Source: Psychromonas marina (GTDB lineage Bacteria; Pseudomonadota; Gammaproteobacteria; Enterobacterales; Psychromonadaceae). Taken from it: 64,000 nt of DNA. Made by a program: the position numbers and the translations under genes. The stretch covers positions 62,001-126,000 of the forward strand of contig NZ_BSPQ01000001.1 in assembly GCF_030161115.1 (NCBI RefSeq). The letters are read 5' to 3'. Every line of letters begins with the position of its first letter. Positions within the stretch are counted from its first letter, which is position 1. A model generated the notes under the pieces. That model had not been told where the DNA came from. It did not search any database and saw only the letters and a list, made by a program, of their open reading frames with translations. Shown in pieces: positions 43,517 to 52,524 of the stretch.

Positions 43517-45715
43517 CTAAGTTTTATCGCTCGTGTAGCTGTAGTTGTAGTAACCGTAACCATATGAGCTACTTGCTTTTTTCTCAACGGCATTAAGAAT
43601 AAAGCCTTTTACTTCAATACCTGCCATTTCGAAGCGATGTAAAGCGACTTCAACTTCTTTTACCGCTGTTTGGTCGAAGCGACCGACCATTAAGGTTGTA
43701 CCTGCTAATGCGCCTACAATACTTGGATCGGTTACTGCTAATACGGGTGGTGTATCGATGATCACCAACTCGTACTCTTTAGATGCCCATTCAATAAAGT
43801 CTTTAAAGCGTGGGTGCATCAATAGTTCAGAAGGGTTTGGTGGAACTTGACCACGGGTAATCAAATCTAGATTATTGATGCCCGTTGATTTAACAATCTC
43901 TTTCATTTCCAGTTTACCTGATAATAAATCAGATAGGCCATCCTCAATCGGTAAACCAAAATGACGCTGCAAATAACCTTTACGCATATCGGCATCGACA
44001 ACTAATACTTTTTGTCCCGCTTTAGCGACCACGGCAGCGAGATTAGCAGATACAAATGATTTACCAATACTCGGTGCAGGGCCGGATATCATCACGACAT
44101 TGTTTTTTGCTTCCATCATCGCAAAGTGCATGCTGGTTCGCAGCGCACGTAAAGCTTCTATGGCGAGATCTGCTGGGTTTGCTTCCGCGAGTAGTATATT
44201 TTGTTTATTACGTTTTCTGTTGATGCGTAATTTTTTTAGTTTAAAGTCTATTTTACCCTGCCATTCAGACAATGGGATACTTGCATAAACAGGTAGGCCT
44301 AATGCTTCAATTTCTTCTGGGCTTTCAACGCCTTTATGAAAGGCAGCTCTTAGCAATACAAACGCTACAGATAACATGCCACCTAATAATGTCGCTAATA
44401 CAACAATTAACGGCTTCTTAGGTTTGATTGCATTGGTATAAACTTGTGCTTCATCTAATATGCGTACGTTACCCACAGTGCCTGCTTTTAAGACACTTAG
44501 CTCTTGCACTTTATTGAGCAGTTGGATATAAATTTGCTGGTTTACTTCAACATCACGTGTCATACGTAATACTTGACGTTGTGTTTTAGGTAGCTTAGCA
44601 ATTTGTGCGTTTAAACGCTCTTTTTCGCCCATTAATACTGAACGCTTGTCTAACAGTGATTTATAAGCAGGATGATCTTTGGTAAAGCGTTGACTGACGT
44701 CACTCTCTTTAAAAGTTAGTTCATTGAGTTGTGCTTCTAATTCTACCATCACTGTTAATGTAGATTGTGCTTCTAAGCCTAAATCGATCGATTCATTCTG
44801 TTGACGATAATTATTTAAAATATCTTCTGCAGATGTTAGTTCTACTTTAATGTTTGGCAAGTGTTGTTTTAAAAACTGTAAGCTCTTTTCTGCTTCTGCA
44901 GAGTTTCGCTCTACATTTTGTAAAAAATAATTCTGGCTTACATTGTTTAATACTCTTTCAATCAGCTGTTTATTTTCACCGCTAAACGAGAGTGATAATA
45001 TGCCAGTCTGCTTACCACGTTCGCTTACCGCAAGATTAGTCTGAAGCCACTGAATAGCATCTAATTTTGAACGCTTATTGAGTATGAATTGAGCACCATC
45101 TTTCGCATCTAAGTGAACAACAAAAAGACGTAAACCACTTTGTTCAGTTAGCTCTCCTACTTTACCCGAAGCAAGTTTTTTACCTTCGAGGGTAAAAACA
45201 GAGTAAAGGCCCTTTTCGTTATCATCAAGTACTAACTCTACGCTATTTTCTTCACTGTATTCAGGAAGTTCAAAGCGTGAAACATTGATGATGGATTGCT
45301 CACCTTGTAATCGTGCTAACCCTTTACCAATAATTGGCATATAAACAGGTGTTGCTTGAATAGTCAGGTTAAGCGTATCAACCGTTTTACCTAAAATCAT
45401 ACGTGACTTGATAATCTCAACTTCAGTTGTTGCAGATGAGTCACTAGAGAACATATCCCCCATGTCGCCAACTAATGCAGACATGCCTGAGCTTTTTGTT
45501 TCTACTTGTAATAATGCATCGGCCTTATAGATTGGCGTAGCAAGCAATGCGTAGGCGACGCCTACAACAGCAAAAAAAGTCGTCACTAACATTATCAGCC
45601 ATTTGCTGTCTAATAATAAACCAAGCAATTTGCCCAAGTCGATAACATCGGCGTTCGTTTGTTTTGTTTGGTTTGCATTTTGATTAGATAAATTGCTCAT
45701 GCTTCTCTTTTTCAT
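43517..45715 (-). CDS. wzc: Wzc-type bacterial tyrosine autokinase/chain-length regulator
   Basis: A 732-residue inner membrane protein with an N-terminal Wzz domain between two transmembrane helices (WLIMLVTTFFAVVGVAYAL and PLIVVLATLLGGMLSVAFV), a long periplasmic coiled-coil, and a cytoplasmic BY-kinase. Walker A is GPAPSIGKS, Walker A' is VLVVDADMRKG, and Walker B is YELVIIDTPP. The C-terminus is the Tyr cluster SSYGYGYYNYSYTSDKT, the autophosphorylation tail. Cycles of phosphorylation, reversed by Wzb, control capsule polymerisation and export through Wza. The start may be the Met at 45700, which has a better ribosome binding site. Confidence 0.93.
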   Translation of the reverse strand: MKKRSMSNLSNQNANQTKQTNADVIDLGKLLGLLLDSKWLIMLVTTFFAVVGVAYALLATPIYKADALLQVETKSSGMSALVGDMGDMFSSDSSATTEVEIIKSRMILGKTVDTLNLTIQATPVYMPIIGKGLARLQGEQSIINVSRFELPEYSEENSVELVLDDNEKGLYSVFTLEGKKLASGKVGELTEQSGLRLFVVHLDAKDGAQFILNKRSKLDAIQWLQTNLAVSERGKQTGILSLSFSGENKQLIERVLNNVSQNYFLQNVERNSAEAEKSLQFLKQHLPNIKVELTSAEDILNNYRQQNESIDLGLEAQSTLTVMVELEAQLNELTFKESDVSQRFTKDHPAYKSLLDKRSVLMGEKERLNAQIAKLPKTQRQVLRMTRDVEVNQQIYIQLLNKVQELSVLKAGTVGNVRILDEAQVYTNAIKPKKPLIVVLATLLGGMLSVAFVLLRAAFHKGVESPEEIEALGLPVYASIPLSEWQGKIDFKLKKLRINRKRNKQNILLAEANPADLAIEALRALRTSMHFAMMEAKNNVVMISGPAPSIGKSFVSANLAAVVAKAGQKVLVVDADMRKGYLQRHFGLPIEDGLSDLLSGKLEMKEIVKSTGINNLDLITRGQVPPNPSELLMHPRFKDFIEWASKEYELVIIDTPPVLAVTDPSIVGALAGTTLMVGRFDQTAVKEVEVALHRFEMAGIEVKGFILNAVEKKASSSYGYGYYNYSYTSDKT

Positions 45716-45739
45716 GGTTAAAGTTTATGTATATAAGTT

Positions 45740-45880
45740 ATTAATTCAAATGAAAAACGTCGAGCTAAAGCACGACGTACAATTAACAACTAAGCCGATG
45801 GCTTTGTGTTTTGACCTTCGCCACTCGTCGCACGAGGCTTGAAAATCTGTCGGGCTAAAGCCACGACCTACAATTGGTAA
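45740..45880. repeat. REP-like hairpins between wzb and wzc
   Basis: A diverged copy (AACGTCGAGCTAAAGCACGA) at about 45758 and a good minus-orientation copy of the GTAG-type REP, TGTCGGGCTAAAGCCACGAC, at about 45849 occupy the gap. They may shape mRNA stability between the two genes. Confidence 0.7.
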
Positions 45881-45883
45881 CAA

Positions 45884-46315
45884 TTAATTGAGTTTTGTTG
45901 CCCAAGCTTGACAAGATGCTTCTATCAATTTGTATGCGTGGTCAAAGGCTTCTTTGCTTTGACGGTACGGATCAGGAATATCCTCTTTTCCGTTCCAGTG
46001 ACTGAGTAACATGGTTTTACCACGCGCTTCTGGTGCGATATTGGTTACCGCTTCGATATGTCCCTGTTCCATGACAAGAATGAGGTCATAATCACGACAG
46101 ATTTCACTGCTCAACTGTTGCCCTTTATGCCCTTCAAGTGAAATGCCATTTTCTAATGCAACTTGTGTGGCCATTTTATCAGCAGGTTTTCCTACTAATG
46201 CGCCAACACCAGCTGAGGCAATCTCTTTATTTGGTAATAACTGTTTAAACAGGTATTCCCCCGATGGAGAGCGGCAGATATTACCCACACAAACCACTAA
46301 AATTTTATTAAACAT
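45884..46315 (-). CDS. wzb: Low-molecular-weight protein-tyrosine phosphatase (Wzb)
   Basis: About 143 residues from the ATG at 46315 (MFNKILVVCVGNICRSPSG), chosen because the extra upstream codons are not family-like. The phosphatase loop is Cys9-x5-Arg15 and the general acid Asp lies in IPDPYRQS. It dephosphorylates the Tyr tail of Wzc, allowing its oligomer cycle. It lies between wza and wzc, the standard order in group 1-like capsule loci. Confidence 0.93.
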   Translation of the reverse strand: MFNKILVVCVGNICRSPSGEYLFKQLLPNKEIASAGVGALVGKPADKMATQVALENGISLEGHKGQQLSSEICRDYDLILVMEQGHIEAVTNIAPEARGKTMLLSHWNGKEDIPDPYRQSKEAFDHAYKLIEASCQAWATKLN

Positions 46316-46341
46316 ATTTTTCTCTATATCTATAGAACTAA

Positions 46342-47586
46342 TTACCAATTATGAATGCGCAGTGCACCTTCAGTAATTTCATTAAATGCTGTTATAGAAG
46401 GTAACAACTGACGAATGACACGGTTATAACGTTCAATCGGCGCAGCAGTTACGTAAACAACATCATAAGGCTCTAGTTTGAAGTTAGTACCAATCATCAG
46501 GCCAGCTGCATCTTTAATATTTAGCTGGTAGATATTTGCCACAATCGTCTCTGGACGGTTATTGGTTTTATTTTGCTGATTTTTTTCTTTAGGTGCGTTA
46601 TCACGTACCGATTGTAAAAACGGTTCATTTACTGTATCACGCTGACCACTGCGCACTACAAAGATACCCGTTGCATCAGCAGAAAGTTCATTAATACCAC
46701 CCACACTGCTTAGCGCCTCTGTCAATGTCATACCTGCACGATCAATTTTTAACATTTCAGGGGTTTTAACATCACCTAATACAAAGACTTTCTGATCATC
46801 GTTGCGTGGCACATGCACGATATCGCCCTTTTTAATCAATCTATTTTGGGTCAGATCTCCCTTCTGCATTAATCGATATAAAGAGAGCACTTCTGTTTCG
46901 CCATTTCGCGTTAGTGTAACATTACGCCAATCAGCATCACCTGTTAACCCACCAGCATTATTGATTGCATCAAGCAGTGTTAGTGGCACATTATTAATCG
47001 CTTGTTTGCCTGTCGTTTTTACTTCACCGGTAATATAAGCATTTTGAGAGCGAAATGCAGCGATGTTAACATCGACCTGCGGGCTTTCAATATACTTCGA
47101 AAGGCGCTTTGAGATGTCAGCGCGAATCTCTACAACAGTTTTCTCTTCGACACTTACAAACCCGATATAGGGATAAAATATTTGTCCGTCTGCATGTACC
47201 CAATGACCAGCTTCTGTTGCGCTACGGTATGAACCAGCTGGAATAGTTAATTCTGGGTGATCCCAAATAGTGACATTAAGAATATCGCCAGTACCAACAA
47301 AATACTCATAATTTGAGATTGCTTGATCTAATTCTGGGTTTATACGTGTTGCGCCTTGTGCTGCGCTATTTTGTTGTGCATAAGCTGAAACAAACGCATT
47401 TGATAATGGGTAAACATTGACTTGCTCAACAGGAATCAATCGCTTCTCTGCATCGCTGAGATCTTCGATATTTGGTTCTGATATTATATTTTTATCATCA
47501 AAAGAAAGATGCGAACCTGGCGTCACACAGCCAGTTAATAACATTAGCAATGATAACGGTAAAATTATTTTTGGGGATTTCAACAT
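46342..47586 (-). CDS. wza: Wza-type outer-membrane polysaccharide exporter
   Basis: A 414-residue lipoprotein. The signal peptide MLKSPKIILPLSLLMLLTGC ends in lipobox LTGC. The polysaccharide export domain follows (VGTGDILNVTIWDHPELT), then SLBB domains (NAYITGEVKTTGKQAINNVP and KVFVLGDVKTPEMLKID), and a C-terminal amphipathic helix ending RIHNW for the outer membrane barrel. Wza octamers form the export channel and dock onto Wzc. It is the first gene after the ops element. Confidence 0.94.
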   Translation of the reverse strand: MLKSPKIILPLSLLMLLTGCVTPGSHLSFDDKNIISEPNIEDLSDAEKRLIPVEQVNVYPLSNAFVSAYAQQNSAAQGATRINPELDQAISNYEYFVGTGDILNVTIWDHPELTIPAGSYRSATEAGHWVHADGQIFYPYIGFVSVEEKTVVEIRADISKRLSKYIESPQVDVNIAAFRSQNAYITGEVKTTGKQAINNVPLTLLDAINNAGGLTGDADWRNVTLTRNGETEVLSLYRLMQKGDLTQNRLIKKGDIVHVPRNDDQKVFVLGDVKTPEMLKIDRAGMTLTEALSSVGGINELSADATGIFVVRSGQRDTVNEPFLQSVRDNAPKEKNQQNKTNNRPETIVANIYQLNIKDAAGLMIGTNFKLEPYDVVYVTAAPIERYNRVIRQLLPSITAFNEITEGALRIHNW

Positions 47587-47714
47587 TTGATTTCTACACT
47601 TATTAGTGTTTAGGACTTAAATAACAAACTCGCTATATTGCTTTTATATAAATTTGTTATTGTGATTTTTATCGAGGATTTTTTCAACAGGCAGGAAATG
47701 TCATACAATTTAGG

Positions 47715-47727
47715 CACGCTACCGCCC
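47715..47727 (-). promoter_or_regulatory. ops/JUMPstart element upstream of wza
   Basis: On the minus strand the sequence reads GGGCGGTAGCGTG, matching the ops core GGCGGTAGCGTG bound by RfaH. It is 129 nt upstream of the wza start, inside what should be the untranslated leader, and the bases before it (TAGTGCGACTAAAGGACTG) loosely resemble the rest of a JUMPstart. RfaH recruited here would suppress termination over the 20-kb operon. No rfaH gene lies in the window. Confidence 0.85.
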
Positions 47728-47986
47728 ATCGACAGTCCTTTAGTCGCACTACAATTCATCCCATATTTTGGAAGGGATGATACCCACATAATCATCATTT
47801 CGCAATAACTTCATGACTTTTTGCCTTTCATCACAAAATAAAGTCAAAAATTTACTCTGCCTACATTTATGGTTCTGATTCTTTTGAGATTTTCGATTAT
47901 TTTGTAATTACATTATGTTATTGCACTGGTATTGGTTAAAATACGTTTCTATTTTACAACTGCTTTATATTAGAGGAACTTCCCCA

Positions 47987-49411
47987 ATGACAGTTAAGAC
48001 TCGTTTTGCTCCCAGCCCGACTGGATTTTTACACGTAGGTGGTGCACGTACTGCACTTTACTCTTGGTTATATGCTAAAAGCCAAGGTGGAGAATTTGTA
48101 TTACGTATCGAAGATACTGACCTTGAACGTTCTACTCAAGAAGCGGTAGATGCAATTTTAGAAGGCATGAGCTGGTTAGGTCTTGATTGGGATGAAGGTC
48201 CGTACTACCAAACAAAACGTTTTGACCGTTACAATGAGATGGTTGAGCAACTGCTTAACGACGATAAAGCATACAAATGTTACGCATCAAAAGAATTACT
48301 TGATGAAATTCGTGCAGAACAAGAAGCGAATAAAGAGATGGCGCGTTACGATGCAAACCACCCTAAAATTGTTGCCGCTAATGCAGCAGCAACCGATGGT
48401 GAACCTTGTGTTATCCGTTTCCGTAATCCTAAAGAAGGCACGGTTATCTTTAATGATGAAATCCGTGGCAACATTGAGATCGCAAACAGTCAGTTAGATG
48501 ATTTGATTATCCGCCGCACCGATGGCGCACCAACTTATAACTTCTGTGTAGTTGTTGATGATTGGGATATGGGTATTACTCACGTTGTTCGTGGTGAAGA
48601 CCATATCAATAATACACCTCGTCAAATCAATATTTATGAAGCATTGGGTGCTCCTGTCCCGACTTTTGCACATTGCGCAATGATTCTGGGTGATGATGGT
48701 GCGAAACTTTCTAAACGTCATGGCGCAGTTTCTGTCATGCAATACCGTGATGAAGGTTATTTACCAAATGCGTTAAATAACTATTTAGTGCGTTTAGGCT
48801 GGTCACATGGCGACCAAGAGATCTTCTCTGAGCAAGAGATGATTGAACTGTTTAGCTTAAGCAATGTAAGTAAGTCTGCGTCTGCGTTTAATACTGATAA
48901 GTTGTTATGGTTAAACAACCATTACATTAAAACATCTGATCCTGAATATGTTGCTGGTTACCTACAATGGCATATGGATGAGCAAAAGATCGATACTACT
49001 AATGGCCCAGCGTTAACAGAGGTTATTACTGCGCTTTCTGAAAAAGTGAAAACCTTAGTTGAATTAGCAAGCTCAAGCCGTTATTTCTATGAAGGTTATG
49101 AAGAATTTGATGCTAATGCCGCGAAGAAACACTTACGCCCTGTTGCAAAAGAGGCGTTAGCATTAGTACAAACAAAACTGCAAGCCTGTGAAGATTGGTC
49201 TGATGAAGTTTTACATGACATCATCCAAGCAACTGCTGATGAACTTGAAGTGGGTATGGGTAAAGTGGGTATGCCTCTACGTGTTGCGATTACAGGTGCA
49301 GGCCAATCACCATCACTTGATATTACGTTACGTTTAATCGGTAAAGAACGCAGCATCACACGTATTTCACGTGCACTTGAGTTTATTGCTCAGCGTGAAG
49401 CGGCACAATAG
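47987..49411 (+). CDS. gltX: Glutamyl-tRNA synthetase
   Basis: A 474-residue class I synthetase charging tRNA-Glu. The HIGH-type motif is [15 protein letters not shown] and the KMSKS-type motif is Lys240-LSKRH. The anticodon-binding C-terminal domain is present. I start it at the ATG at 47987, preceded by AGAGGAA; the open frame extends 24 codons upstream without a ribosome binding site. It is divergent from the capsule locus. GltX is the target of E. coli HipA, so it could be a substrate of the hipBA modules in the island. Confidence 0.96.
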   Translation: MTVKTRFAPSPTGFLHVGGARTALYSWLYAKSQGGEFVLRIEDTDLERSTQEAVDAILEGMSWLGLDWDEGPYYQTKRFDRYNEMVEQLLNDDKAYKCYASKELLDEIRAEQEANKEMARYDANHPKIVAANAAATDGEPCVIRFRNPKEGTVIFNDEIRGNIEIANSQLDDLIIRRTDGAPTYNFCVVVDDWDMGITHVVRGEDHINNTPRQINIYEALGAPVPTFAHCAMILGDDGAKLSKRHGAVSVMQYRDEGYLPNALNNYLVRLGWSHGDQEIFSEQEMIELFSLSNVSKSASAFNTDKLLWLNNHYIKTSDPEYVAGYLQWHMDEQKIDTTNGPALTEVITALSEKVKTLVELASSSRYFYEGYEEFDANAAKKHLRPVAKEALALVQTKLQACEDWSDEVLHDIIQATADELEVGMGKVGMPLRVAITGAGQSPSLDITLRLIGKERSITRISRALEFIAQREAAQ

Positions 49412-49449
49412 AGTAAAAGCAGCTGTTAGCTTTAAGCTGTCAGCATTCA

Positions 49450-50125
49450 GTAAGTTCAAAAGCAGCGCCGTTGGCGTGTCGGGATAAATCGCCGACCTAC
49501 AGGTGCAATTTGTAGGTCGCGGCTTTAGCCCGACAAATTAAATGCAGTTGTTAGTTATTAGCTGTTAGTAAGTTCAAAATCAAAACAGCGCCGTTGCCGT
49601 GTCGGGATAAATCGCCGACCTACAGGTGTAATTTGTAGGTCGCGGCTTTAGCCCGACAATTAAAAGTAGTTGTTAGTTATTAGCTGTTAGTAAGTTCAAA
49701 ATCAAAGCAGCGCCGTTGGCGTGTCAGGATAAATCGCCGACCTACAGGTGTAATTTGTAGGTCGCGGCTTTAGCCCGACAATCATCATAAAACCTGCAAA
49801 ACTGATGGCCTAAAGGCCAACCTACGAAAACCCCATTCCCTGTAGGTCGCGGCTTTAGTCCGACAATCATAATAAAACCTACAAAACTGATGGCCTAAAG
49901 GCCAACCTACGAAAATCTAATTACCTGTAGGTCGAGGCTTTAGCCCGACAAGCATCATAAAACCAGAAAAACTGGTTACCTGAAGACCAACCTACGAAAA
50001 TAGAAATTCTCTGTAGGTCGCGGTTTTAGCCCGACAAGCATCATAAAACCACAAAACTGATAACCTAAAGGCCAACATACAAAAATCCCATTCCCTGTAG
50101 GTCGTGGCTTTAGCCCGACAATCAT
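49450..50125. repeat. REP array upstream of the RAYT gene
   Basis: This stretch of about 680 bp is built from GTAG-headed imperfect hairpins. Type A is TGTAGGTCGCGGCTTTAGCC followed by CGACA; type B, inverted, is GTCGGGATAAATCGCCGACC followed by TACA; type C, inverted, is GATGGCCTAAAGGCCAACCT followed by ACG. Left of about 49,780, A and B copies alternate with AGCTGTTAG-rich spacers at about 120-bp periods. Right of it, A and C copies alternate at about 84 bp. No gene is present. Confidence 0.85.
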
Positions 50126-50235
50126 CACCCGAAACTAAAAATTATTGGCATAAAAAACAACATGTGACTATATGTAAATGAATCTACTAATCAGATGAAC
50201 TTACATTTATAACGTTCAATATAATAGGGTGCCTT

Positions 50236-50688
50236 ATGTCATGGAATAACTTACGCACTGGGCGACACACACAAAATAATGCAGAATACTTTATTACCTT
50301 TAATACAAATAATAGGCAGGCTATTTTCAATGATTTCATCATAGCCCAGCTATTTTGCCAGCAAATCGCTAAAAATGAACATAAGCATCATTGTCTCTGG
50401 CTTACTTGGGTTTTAATGCCAGATCACTTCCACGGTTTATTGCAGTTGGGAGAAGATGCAAAAACCTTGGCAACAGTCATTGGGGAGTTAAAAGGTTCGA
50501 CCGCTCAGTTAATCAATAAAGAATTAAATCATAAGGGAACATTATGGCAGCCATCTTTTTATGACCATGCTTTAAGAAGTGAAGAAAATCGCACCAATAT
50601 TGCTCGTTATATTGTGGCGAACCCGTTGAGAAAACAGTTAGTGAAAAATGTCCGTGATTATCCATTCTGGGATTCTGTGTATTTGTAG
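50236..50688 (+). CDS. REP-associated tyrosine transposase (RAYT)
   Basis: A 150-residue Y1 HUH transposase-like protein. The HUH motif is MPDHFHGLLQL (His64, His66) and the predicted nucleophile is Tyr125 in ARYIVANPLRKQLV. The N-terminus WNNLRTGRHTQNNAEYFIT is typical of RAYTs. It is flanked on both sides by arrays of GTAG-type REP hairpins, exactly the substrate class that RAYTs cut. All catalytic residues are present. It is a domesticated, usually single-copy gene whose role is to process or spread REPs. Confidence 0.9.
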   Translation: MSWNNLRTGRHTQNNAEYFITFNTNNRQAIFNDFIIAQLFCQQIAKNEHKHHCLWLTWVLMPDHFHGLLQLGEDAKTLATVIGELKGSTAQLINKELNHKGTLWQPSFYDHALRSEENRTNIARYIVANPLRKQLVKNVRDYPFWDSVYL

Positions 50689-50689
50689 A

Positions 50690-51190
50690 TTGAAAACCGT
50701 TGGCCTGAAGACCAACCTACAATATTTCCCTTGTAGGTCGCGGCTTTAGCCCGACAAACACCATGAAACCAGCAAAACTGATGGCCTAAAGGCCAACCTA
50801 CGAAAATCAAAATACCCTGTAGGTCGTGGCTTTAGCCCGACAAGCATCATAAAACCAGCAAAACTGATGGCCTAAAGGCCAACCTACGAAAATCCCATTC
50901 CCTATAGGTCGTGGCTTTAGCCCGACAAGCATCATGAAACCAGCAAAACTGATGGCCTAAAGACCAACCTACGAAAATCCCATTACCTGTAGGTCGTGGC
51001 ATTAGCCCGACAAGCACCATGAAACCAGCAAAACTGATGGCCTAAAGGCCAACCTACGAAAATCAAAATTCCCTGTAGGTCGTGGCTTTAGCCCGACAAG
51101 CATCATGAAACCAGCAAAACTGATGGCCTAAAGGCCAACCTACGAAAATCCCATTACCTGTAGGTCGCGGCTTTAGCCCGACAATTATCA
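50690..51190. repeat. Tandem REP array downstream of the RAYT gene
   Basis: Five to six tandem units of about 85 bp follow the RAYT stop, each with a type A REP (TGTAGGTCGTGGCTTTAGCC), an AAACCAGCAAAACTG spacer and an inverted type C REP (ATGGCCTAAAGGCCAACCTA). Unit starts are near 50,731, 50,817, 50,904, 50,988, 51,074 and 51,157. Units differ by a few bases only, which suggests recent amplification. From about 51,191 to 51,363 there is no repeat or gene. Confidence 0.88.
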
Positions 51191-51363
51191 CTAAAACCAA
51201 GATCGTTGGCATGAAAACCATCCACACCTTTTATTACCCATCCATTTTTTTTACTATATTATTATCACTAATATACAAAATAAATACTAAACATTGTTAT
51301 TCTTTGAACTTATCGCATAGTATTGAATCTAAGCAAACAATCCAAATTGTATAAGGCTCCTTA

Positions 51364-52515
51364 ATGAATAAGCTCCCCGTAATACGTAGTTTCGCTATTT
51401 TCCCGTTGTTATTGGTACTTTCTGCCTGTAATGATGTTGCTGTAACACAAACAGCGCCACCACCTCCAAGTGTTGTTGTAGAAACAACGCAAAAAAGTAA
51501 TATAAAGCCAGAAATTTCATTTATTGGGCGAACTGAGGCAACGGAAGATGTGTCGATACGATCTCAAGTTGAAGGGGTATTATTAAAGCGTCATTTCACT
51601 GGTGGTGATAATGTCCAAAAAGGCGATCTATTATTTGAGATTGACCCTATCCCTTACCAAACTGTTGTTAATCAACAACAAGCATCATTAAAACAAGCTC
51701 AATCAGCACACAAAATTGCAATTACTCGTTGGCAACGTGGTACGAGACTCGGTAAAACTGGTGCTATGTCGGAAATGGATATCGATGAATTAACGGCGAG
51801 CATGAGCCAAACAGAGTCTGATGTTGCTATTAAACAAGCTGCACTTGAAACTGCGCAATTAAACCTTTCATACACAAAGATTATGGCACCAATTTCAGGT
51901 CGAATTAGTCGTTCACAAGTAAGTACGGGTGATTTGATAACAGCAAATACGATAGAACTGGCTACGTTAGTACAATTGGATCCTATTTGGGTTAACTTTC
52001 AAATTTCTGAAAAACTGTTAACGCAAACACGTGATGATCACCAGGATGGTAGTACCCTTTCACCTGAAGATCTCATTGTTACTATTGAATTAAGTGAAAA
52101 AACCAACTACCCGCACACGGGAACGATTGATTTTATTGATAATCGAATCGACCAAAGTACGGGTACATTAGCCATTAGAGCAAAATTCATTAATCCCGAT
52201 GCGCTGTTATTACCCGGCCAATATACAAGTATCTCGATATTATTACCTAATGAAAAAAGTGCCATGCTTATCTCACAATCTACCGTGCAAGAAGAGCAAC
52301 AGGGACGCTTTGTATTAGTCGTAAATAGCGATAATATCATTGAAAAACGCATGGTCACGTTAGGCAACCGTTATGGCGTACGCTGGGAAGTATTAGATGG
52401 TTTAGAGGTTGGTGAACGAATCGTAGCAGAGGGATTACAAAAAGTACGAGTCGGTATTGCGGTTAATGCAACAGAGCAAACTGATGCTCCTTTTTCTTCA
52501 AACAATGAAAAGTAG
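51364..52515 (+). CDS. RND efflux periplasmic adaptor lipoprotein (AcrA/MexE-like)
   Basis: A 383-residue membrane-fusion protein. The signal peptide ends in lipobox LSAC (residue about 22 is the lipidated Cys). Lipoyl halves (VSIRSQVEGVLLKRHFTGGD and KIMAPISGRISRSQVSTGDL) flank an alpha-helical hairpin, and beta-barrel and membrane-proximal domains follow. It links the RND pump to an outer membrane channel. It precedes the pump gene by 9 nt. No TolC-like gene lies nearby, so a chromosomal TolC elsewhere is probably used. Confidence 0.93.
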   Translation: MNKLPVIRSFAIFPLLLVLSACNDVAVTQTAPPPPSVVVETTQKSNIKPEISFIGRTEATEDVSIRSQVEGVLLKRHFTGGDNVQKGDLLFEIDPIPYQTVVNQQQASLKQAQSAHKIAITRWQRGTRLGKTGAMSEMDIDELTASMSQTESDVAIKQAALETAQLNLSYTKIMAPISGRISRSQVSTGDLITANTIELATLVQLDPIWVNFQISEKLLTQTRDDHQDGSTLSPEDLIVTIELSEKTNYPHTGTIDFIDNRIDQSTGTLAIRAKFINPDALLLPGQYTSISILLPNEKSAMLISQSTVQEEQQGRFVLVVNSDNIIEKRMVTLGNRYGVRWEVLDGLEVGERIVAEGLQKVRVGIAVNATEQTDAPFSSNNEK

Positions 52516-52524
52516 ATTATCACT

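Noticed and set aside
47610-47798. Small minus-strand reading frame of 62 codons upstream of wza
   Set aside because: It covers the ops leader, has no ribosome binding site or family resemblance, and is best explained as untranslated leader.
49450-51190. CRISPR-like regular repeats
   Set aside because: Repeats are imperfect palindromes in alternating orientation with conserved, repeated spacers, and the only nearby enzyme is a RAYT; this is a REP array.
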